Origin: Macrocystis pyrifera
Taxonomy: Eukaryota > Sar > Phaeophyceae > Laminariales > Laminariaceae
Direction of reading: 5' to 3'
DNA: 64,000 nt
Assembly: GCA_031763025.1 (NCBI GenBank)
Contig: JASSKH010000023.1
Span: forward strand, 7,281,501 to 7,345,500
The position numbers and the translations under genes are program-made. Positions 58,671-64,000 of this stretch are shown here, piece by piece. The notes under the pieces were generated by a model. The model searched no databases. It saw only the letters and a program-made list of their open reading frames with translations, and was not told the DNA's origin. How positions within the stretch are numbered: the first letter of the stretch is position 1; the number at the start of each line of letters is the position of its first letter.

Positions 58671-60354
58671 GTGAGTGTGGACGCGTGAATCGTGAGCATG
58701 TTTTTATACTGAGCTTTGAATGTTGATCGCTCCCCTCCCCCCCCCCCCCCCCCCCCCCCCCCCCCGCTCCCCCCCCTTTTCCCCTCTGCCCGTCTTTCTC
58801 GGCGTCCTCTGTGAATCCGCCCTGCCTTCGTCTTTGCCTCCCTCTTTCCAGGCGAGCATCAATTGGCGCTTCGTGGCGAGGACCGGTCTGAGAACAGGAC
58901 CGCACGGCTCTTTCCTCCGCGTCAGGTGAGAGCCGTTTTTGTCGGTTTCTGCTGTTTTTTGTCTGTTCGTGCTGTTTTTTTTCGTCTGCTCCTGTTGTTT
59001 CCGTCGGCGCTTGCTGTTTTCGTCGGTTATGTGGTGTTTCCGTCTGTTCCTGCTATTCTCGTCGGTTCTTGCTGTTGCCGACTCCTGCTGCTTTCGTCTT
59101 TTGCTGCTTTCGTCGACTCCTGCTGTTTTCGTCCGTGTAGAACAGAGAATCGCCTCGGAGACAAGGCCGAACCCCTGTCGCGCGTCTTGACCCCCCTGGC
59201 AGGGTTGTAAGGGTGCTGTATTGCAAAAACGAACGAAATATATTTCCAAAGGTAGTTTGTCCCGATATTGTGGGTGCAGGGGTTTAGGCGGTTGTTGGTG
59301 GTGGAGTTCGTTGTGTTGTTGGCGGTGTTGACGGTTGGTGTTGGTGTGATTTTTGGTGCTGGTGTTGCTGTTGCTGTTGGTGGTGGTGTTGATAGCGGTG
59401 TAGGCGATTGGTGTTGGTCGCGGGTGTAGGCGGTTGATGTTGGTGGCAGGTGTTGTTATCGGTGCTGTTGGTACTGGTGTTGATGGTTGGCGTTGACGGG
59501 GGTGATGTTGTGTTACGCAGTCATTACGTGAGTCAACGAACTCTGATTTCCAAAACCGTGGCGTGCAATATGTTCTCTCATGGTTTCCGGAAACACATGC
59601 GAAATCTGCGACCACAACTCGTCTACAAGGCCGGTCACTGAGGATAAAGTATACCAGCATATTACTATGTACCTGGTATAAAAATTGACAGCTGTGAGAT
59701 CGAAGATTTTTGTCGAAACTCGTCTTTGCAAGCTGCGTGAGGATACTTCGATCGCACGCACTACGTACGGTTTTTGAGGGAGACGAAATCTGACAGCGGT
59801 GGATCTTTTATATAAAACCTTCAGCGAATTGAGCTTGCAAGTTGAAGTACAAAAAATGAATAAAGTGACGTCTGCGGCTGGTGTGCCGCGCTGCTTGTGA
59901 AGTGGCGTGCGTGCTTGGGAAAGACCCAAGCTAAATGTACAGCAGCAGTATTATTAATAGTATTTATATAGTATCCATTCTTTTGGGCCCCGGGAACGTA
60001 TGGATCTCACAGCTGCTGCATTTTATAGATATTTTTTAACGCCAAAAATCGATGCCACAGCAGTTTATAGTAGTGGAGTTATGAACTATCACTGTCCCGA
60101 AAGTTAACGACCATTTTGAATAAATATTAGAAGTCAAACGGGCCTTATACAAAGGAAAAGAATGTTGTTACAGAGGGCCATAGTTAACAGGACCAAATTT
60201 TGTTGGTAAAAATAGGTAAATATATAGGTTTTTATGTATACCATAGGTCCTGTTAACTATGGACCCCCGTAATAGGTTTGAAGGCAACGACGTAAATAAA
60301 CTATACATGCCGGCATGCACATTTTTCCGCACAAAAGTTGCAAATTTCCGCGCG

Positions 60355-60389
<35 letters not shown>

Positions 60390-63300
60390 CCAGCAAGTAT
60401 TATTGCACACATTTTCTGTATACTTGCACAGATATCTCCCTGCGTTTCACTTTTCGGGAACATCTCCTATTGTGGAGCCCAGCAAGCAAGCAGCCCAGGC
60501 TGGCTGCCTTGCGCATGGTGTGGTGGTTGTGGCACCGACCATTATATGTACGAGGAGCGGTCAGTTTTGTTTTGGACGGTTACGCGGGACCGACCATTAT
60601 ATGTACGAGGAGCGGTCAGTTTTGTTTTGGACGGTTACGCGGGAAGACCGTAATCAGAACCTAGTACATGTATGTCGTGTGAGCTTAGGGGAATACCTGT
60701 TTTGCGGGTCCACAGCAATGGTTCCCGATTACCGTGTCCACCCGTGACAGTCCCTCGGATCACTCACACGCCACGGAGCGTATGATACCCATAGTTTGGA
60801 CTCTTGATATATACCAGTACTAACATCAAACGAAGCGTACGTTCCCGGCCAGAGCGGTAAGTCCCGATACTCTTTCGGGGGACCATATTGTTACGGGGGT
60901 CCATAGTTAATAGGACCTGTGGTATATATAAAAACCTATATATTTACCAATTTTTACTAACAATATTTGGTCCTATTTACTATGGCCCCCCGTAATAATA
61001 GTGATCAGGACCCATCACACGCACAAGAACCTATTTATCCCAGTTTTTTTTACGGAACATATTTGGTCCTGAGTACTACTATCTGCTACTATCTGTATGT
61101 TCCCCCGTAATTGGGCGTGTACCTGGTCCCCGGAAGTAGTACTCGTACGTACAGCAGTTTAACAGTAGGATGTTCACCGTTTTCGTCGTATCATACGTGG
61201 CGTCATTTTTCCCCCCCGCCCGCCCGCTCGCCCACGAACCCTTTCCCTTCTTCCTCCCTTTTCCTCTTTGCTCTCGACGCACGTGTTTCGATTCTTCGTC
61301 TGACCGACCCGACCCGACCCAACCCAACCCGACCCGACCCGACCCTCGACTGTACCCGCGGTACGCCATCCATCATATCACGCAATACGTCCCCTCGCTG
61401 ATGAACGATGAATAGCATCGGAGGTCGAGAAGTGCCGACTTACATCGTCTCGCGTCACCCATCCAACTGGGGGTTCCTTCTGGAGAGCTGCTGGACGCTG
61501 TACACGAGCTGGGAGATGCCCCCACGCGACGGGCCCGACTGCGATCGATCGCTGTTGGACGACAAGCTGACGGTTACCATGGACGACCAGTGGGAGGAGG
61601 TGCGCATTATTTTGTTAGTGAAGTGTTATGTATGTTGTATGTCCGTTGGGCGTTCGACGTGACGCGTTGGACGAGATGAAAGGGAGGGGAGGTGCGCATA
61701 GACGGCCTGTGGAGAGAGATGCGCATGTTTTGACATGTATGTATCCGTTCAAGTTTGGGCGTGGCGTGACGCTTTGGACGTGATAGAAGGGAGGAGGTGC
61801 GCATATATTGATGTTTAGATCCGTTGGACGTTGAACATGATGCTGCGTTGAACGTTGGTAGTTGGTAGTTGTAGTACTTGGTATACATATTTTTCGGACG
61901 GGTAAAAATGCTTATGGGCGTCGTGTGCCCAATGTCAAGTGGGTTGTAGGACACCGGTTAAGGGCTAGGCGTGGTATGTTATGTTTGCGTGTCGTTCACA
62001 TATAACCGTTCTTTCTACCCGTCGACATCCAGCACAACCAGTGTCCGTGCCGATAGGCGTTGAATGTTACGATGCGACACGCTGTAACGCGTTTGGGACT
62101 TGAGAGGGAAAACCTGTTCATACACGAAATAAACATATCTTTATAATAGCGAGGGCTGTTCCGACCAAGTGATCTTCAAACACTCTCGGGTCGGGTTGGT
62201 AGGACCGTGGGACCAGGAGGTGTTCGAGATCTCACGGGTCAGGTCGGGTCGGGTCGGGTTAGGTGGACCCCGTCCGACCCGACCCTCGAGTTTTGACCCC
62301 ATCTGTGAACAGCCCTGTACACTATCAGCTGTGATGAGATCGAGGATATCGTCGAGTCATCTTCGCAAGCTGCCTATGACACTTGTTGGACTTCGATCGC
62401 GCGTGTACGCGACGTGCGGGTTTTAGGTGACATCATGAAGGAGATACTCGGTATACTAATTTGGGCGGAAATATAGTGAGCGTTTATACACTAACATGAA
62501 GACCAAATGTTCCTTATGTTTCCGTCCAGAGTGGCATCATCTCTCAGTGAGGGGAACGAAATCTCACAGCGTGTACATTCGTATGTTGAAAATTTATCAT
62601 ATGACAATTACAGCATCGGGCACACGGAGCAGCCGGGGTTGCCGGGGGGATTCATGAAGGGTGCGTGTCTCAGGCCCGGCGTAAGGAGCTATACGGAGTT
62701 GTGGTTCCTCGATAGTATTGGTATGCGCCAGCCAGCAATGCGGGCACTATGTATAGCAACCGGCACGGCCCGCACACCACCACACTGGGGGTGGTTTCCA
62801 TTTGTGTGCCAAGCGACTCAACAGGCACCGTGTGCAGGCAACCGGCACCACGGAGGGACCAATACCGTACGACAATGCGCGCAGGAAGCATGTCTTAACA
62901 CTCTTAATGTCTAGGCGCAGGATATAATCGCGCCGGATAAAATCGATTTCCTATACACCACCCTGGGCGTAAAGGTTATTAGAACCGATTGGTCTTCATG
63001 TTCGTGTCCCAACCATCCTTACTTTTCGTTCAAGATAGGGGTATACGACACGCGCAGACAAAGTGGTTTCGTGCTCGTATCATGTGTGCGTACTGCTGCA
63101 AGCCCTAACTCTAAATTCGTGCTCGTTATTTTTTTTTTGTCGCTCAACTATATTCAAGTCACGAAAGGGTTCAAAAGATGTTACCGACCTTTTTACCACC
63201 GTACTCCCGTTTTGGAGACGAAACACTTGGAGTTAGAGCAGGAAAAGCTTGAGAGTTGTAGAAAGTGGGTCGGGATGGTTGCTCGGGGAATTGCCCCGGC

Positions 63301-64000
63301 GTCGACACTGAAGGACAGACGTTTCTCGGACAATCTAGAATCTTGCGAGATCTCTATTTTCTGCGTCGGGTCGTTTAGCTGATTCGGCTCTCTCCTCCCC
63401 CCCCCCTCCCCCCTTTCGCTCCCTCGCTCGCTTAATGGTTCGCCTTTTGTTGTCACACAACTTATTTTCTCTTGGAAAACCACAACCACATGAAACAAAC
63501 AAACTAAATCCAAACCAAAAAATATATATAATGAAAACAAAACGGAAAAACCTCAAACCAAACGGCAGGCAATGTCCTTCAACACCGGACTATCGTTCGA
63601 GATTTACGACCTGGCAGGATGGGGGGAGGCTCAGGGTGGAGACGAGGAGGGGGACGACGCGGGGAACGTGTTCGATGTCGTTGTGGCGCATCCCCCCCCG
63701 GGGGAAGGGCTAGCGCAGGCACAACCGCAACCGCCACCACAACCACCACCACAACCGCAAGCGCAACGTCTGAAACCCAGGCGGGAGAGCCTTGCGGGCG
63801 TAGGAGGCGTTTTGGCGGAAAGGGTCGCTCAGCAACCGTCCTCGGGGCCGGAGCCGGCGCAGAGATTGGTCGGTGGAGACTACTACGGCGGTGGCGGTAG
63901 TGGCGGTGGCGCTGACTTTGACGGAGGCGGTGACTTTGGCGGGGGGCGACAGTTGCGGAGGGGGTGGGAGTGGTGCCGGCTGGGGCGGGAGTGGTGGAGG
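44320..64000 (+). CDS. F-box-type protein with giant introns (3' incomplete)
   Basis: Five exons with consistent phases. Exon 1 44320-44718 (133 aa): F-box-like FVPMSALHFLDGPDIARCGV at residues 27-46, LWEGKVF, then FSWWFRFKQQAGEAWTAQDP, donor AAG|GTGAAT. Exon 2 57436-57504: APTVDFKRNGTVLRHGDMSL, donor GCG|GTGAGC. Exon 3 58852-58925: ASINWRFVARTGLRTGPHGS, donor AG|GTGAGA. Exon 4 61416-61599: VPTYIVSRHPSNWGFLLESC, WTLYTSWEMPPRDGPD, TMDDQWEE, donor GAG|GTGCGC. Exon 5 from 63569: AMSFNTGLSFEIYDLAGWGE, then Pro/Gln and Gly-rich sequence open to the window edge. I recall similar proteins (F-box, FRFK..AGEAWT..DPW, SRHP.NWGF, YTSW.MPPR) from stramenopile genomes; the substrate of such an SCF-type ubiquitin ligase adaptor is unknown. 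Introns are about 12.7, 1.3, 2.5 and 2.0 kb and hold most of the repeats listed here. The exon 4 acceptor (GATGAATAG) is weak, and a competing exon at 59133-59211 would end the protein early. Confidence 0.75.
45618..45720. mobile_element. MITE family 2 copy, full length
   Basis: Outer arms TTAACCCTTTTAGTACCGCA and GCTAAAAGGGTTAA plus inner CAGTCCCGATTCGGGGACAA / TGTCCACAAAACGGGACTGC. The best-preserved copy of the family, in intron 1 of the F-box gene. Confidence 0.85.
46800..46985 (+). repeat. GCCGGCAC repeat family copy
   Basis: ATGCCCCAGCCAACAATACC, CACCCGGCACTACTCCGCAC, ACTGCCACACTGGCGAATCC. Matches 10440-10640 and 15340-15545. Confidence 0.6.
47165..47258 (+). mobile_element. LINE family A, 3' end fragment in a C run
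   Basis: C15 then CTCTCGAAAGGGATGCGTGG ... GGCCAAGCAACATATGAGTA plus C-rich tail. Only ~75 bp of element. Confidence 0.75.
48420..48620 (+). repeat. Dispersed repeat shared with 19200-19445
   Basis: Second copy of the repeat, in intron 1 of the F-box gene; see 19200-19445 for the shared blocks. Confidence 0.6.
49619..49722 (-). mobile_element. MITE family 1 copy
   Basis: ATTACGGGGGACCATAGTAA ... TGGACCCCCGTAATAG; slightly shortened interior. Confidence 0.9.
50081..50202 (-). mobile_element. MITE family 1 copy
   Basis: Left end mutated (TATTCACAAGGGACCATAGT) with an inserted TGGTACGT inside the arm; right end TATGGCCCTCCGTAATA. Confidence 0.8.
50330..51035 (-). repeat. GCCGGCAC repeat family, reverse copies
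   Basis: Two or more diverged copies. The clearest is at 50884-51035: GCTAGCCGGTGCCCACTAAT, AGTGCCGGGTCAATCGCTTT, GTGTGGCAGAGAGTGCGGAA, GAGGGACCACTAC. The 50330-50780 part repeats GTTTAGTGCCG / GTTTAGTTCCG and ATGCCGGTACTGC. Confidence 0.55.
51182..51260. mobile_element. MITE family 2 copy
   Basis: TGCAGTCCCGTTTTTTCG ... TTGTCCCCAAAACGGGACTG; the left arm carries a small tandem duplication (GTTTTTTC). Confidence 0.7.
52352..52558 (-). pseudogene. Possible hAT-like transposase fragment
   Basis: A 68-codon frame with MNGITWTSDVWTNKLSIRVR and IVIHPREIWSCCIMPVQFQP. TSDVWTN followed by an aromatic/His/Trp-spaced stretch recalls the start of the hAT transposase catalytic region (TTDxWTS...HYI...W.L). 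No dimerisation domain, zinc finger or terminal repeats were found, so this is tentative. Confidence 0.2.
52861..52978 (+). repeat. Perfect-type 2 x 59 bp tandem duplication
   Basis: TTCCCCGATTTGTTTCACTT ... CTCGCTTTCGTGGAA twice with a single difference (GCG versus GCA), so it is recent. Confidence 0.95.
53185..53737 (+). mobile_element. ~550 bp non-autonomous DNA element, copy 2
   Basis: GGGGATATAATTAGTGGCCC ... GCAACAGCTAATTATATCCC. Homologous to 42270-42830 over its length; GC-rich palindromes near the left end differ most (CACGCCTGCCACGCGTGTTG). Confidence 0.85.
54588..54703 (-). mobile_element. MITE family 1 copy
   Basis: TATTACGGGGGACCATATTA ... TGGCCCCCCCGTAATA, TA flanks. Confidence 0.9.
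54780..57430. other. Intronic DNA of the F-box gene
   Basis: No gene supported. Holds a frame ILNGDYNYGQIDGTLQGCEQ after a CAG at 54769, a (CT)n run at 54988-55004, the dispersed repeat at 56090-56270, and a frame at 56405-56602 ending ERDENKKGLWRALENEKENV. I cannot tie any of these to a conserved protein. Confidence 0.35.
56090..56270. repeat. Dispersed repeat shared with 39110-39280
   Basis: TACGAGCAGCTTGAGGGCCC, AGGATCGTGTTGCGTCCGTG, TGTATCATCCCCTGATCACG. Diverged copy. Confidence 0.6.
57902..57945. repeat. (GGGGTT)n telomere-like tract
   Basis: Six to seven GGGGTT units in intron 2 of the F-box gene, strongly G-quadruplex-prone. Internal, so more likely a microsatellite than a telomere relic. 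Confidence 0.9.
58595..58765 (+). mobile_element. LINE family A tail with two poly(C) tracts
   Basis: CGAATTGCTTAAGGCAAGCG, AGAGATGAGTACG then C32 at 58637-58668; a second C run is at 58737-58765. Minimal element sequence but the canonical TGAGTACG-C(n) end. It lies just before exon 3 of the F-box gene. Confidence 0.6.
59280..59515. repeat. GGTGTTG-type degenerate repeat
   Basis: About 230 bp of GTTGGTGTTGG(T/C)G repeat in intron 3 of the F-box gene. A related GTTGGCGTTGATT tract is at 57590-57760. Confidence 0.85.
60167..60275 (-). mobile_element. MITE family 1 copy
   Basis: GTTACAGAGGGCCATAGTTA ... TGGACCCCCGTAATAG. Confidence 0.85.
60358..60389. repeat. T32 homopolymer
   Basis: Uninterrupted T run; the surrounding open frames encode poly-Phe or poly-Lys and are artefacts. 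Confidence 0.95.
60889..60998 (+). mobile_element. MITE family 1 copy
   Basis: TTACGGGGGTCCATAGTTAA ... TGGCCCCCCGTAATA. Preceded by a stray CGGGGGACCATATTG end fragment (60877). Confidence 0.9.
60998..61112 (+). mobile_element. MITE family 1, diverged subfamily
   Basis: AATAGTGATCAGGACCCATC, ACACGCACAAGAACC and GTTCCCCCGTAATT, directly adjoining the previous copy. Same subfamily as 11900-12006. Confidence 0.65.
61300..61352. repeat. (CCGAC)n tract
   Basis: GACC/CGACC repeats 64 bp upstream of exon 4 of the F-box gene; a GGTCGGGTC counterpart is at 62233-62292 in the next intron. Confidence 0.9.
62690..62862 (+). repeat. GCCGGCAC repeat family copy
   Basis: ATGCGCCAGCCAGCAATGCG, CAACCGGCACGGCCCGCACA, CCACCACACTGG and GCAACCGGCACCACGGAGGG. 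In intron 4 of the F-box gene. Confidence 0.6.

Overview
The window reads as nuclear DNA of a eukaryotic alga with a secondary red-type plastid, most likely a photosynthetic stramenopile (brown alga or relative). The evidence is: spliceosomal exons with GT-AG (and one GC-AG) junctions; a nuclear gene whose N-terminus has the heterokont two-part plastid presequence (signal peptide, then Phe at the predicted cleavage site, TTA|FLAAP); a MORN3-type gene and an EF-hand gene of the kind found in flagellated protists; and very large introns packed with transposons and microsatellites. The assignment to a lineage is inference. No database search was possible.

Five host gene models were assembled by hand from exons whose splice phases agree. 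(1) Plus strand, 1331-6001: a small basic protein of unknown function. (2) Minus strand, 12123-10994: the 3' exons of an EF-hand-like protein. (3) Minus strand, 18843-14416: a MORN3-like protein, nearly complete, with one GC-AG intron. (4) Plus strand, 21451-37234: a plastid-targeted SnoaL/CaMKII-association-domain-like protein, split by a ~13.2 kb intron and carrying a frameshift and an unclear last acceptor. (5) Plus strand, 44320 to beyond 64000: an F-box-type protein of five visible exons, with a first intron of ~12.7 kb.

Almost everything else is repeats. The two largest introns and the intergenic DNA hold: a LINE family (3' ends only, with remnants of the reverse-transcriptase C-terminal region); a ~530 bp SINE-like family that shares the LINE's terminal TGAGTAC followed by poly(C); about 18 copies of a ~110 bp MITE (TTACGGGGGACC ends); a second ~75 bp palindromic MITE; a Tourist-like MITE nested in another MITE; a decayed Copia element duplicated head-to-head into a 2.7 kb palindrome; a hairpin element; a ~550 bp element with GGGATATAATTAG ends; and a mobile-type gene fusing a PIF1 helicase C-terminus to a ubiquitin-specific protease.

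Layout: 0-7 kb gene 1 and C-tailed retroposons, ending in a CTGATTTTGAT satellite; 7-11 kb low-information DNA with MITEs; 11-19 kb the two minus-strand genes; 19-21 kb divergent intergenic DNA; 21-37 kb gene 4 with its transposon-filled intron; 37-44 kb intergenic repeats, including an 0.8 kb array of TAACA-N3-TGTTA palindromes; 44-64 kb gene 5. The most unusual features are the poly(C)-tailed LINE/SINE pair, the PIF1-USP fusion, the TAACA/TGTTA array and the heavy over-representation of the palindromic word TACCAGGTA/TACCTGGTA.
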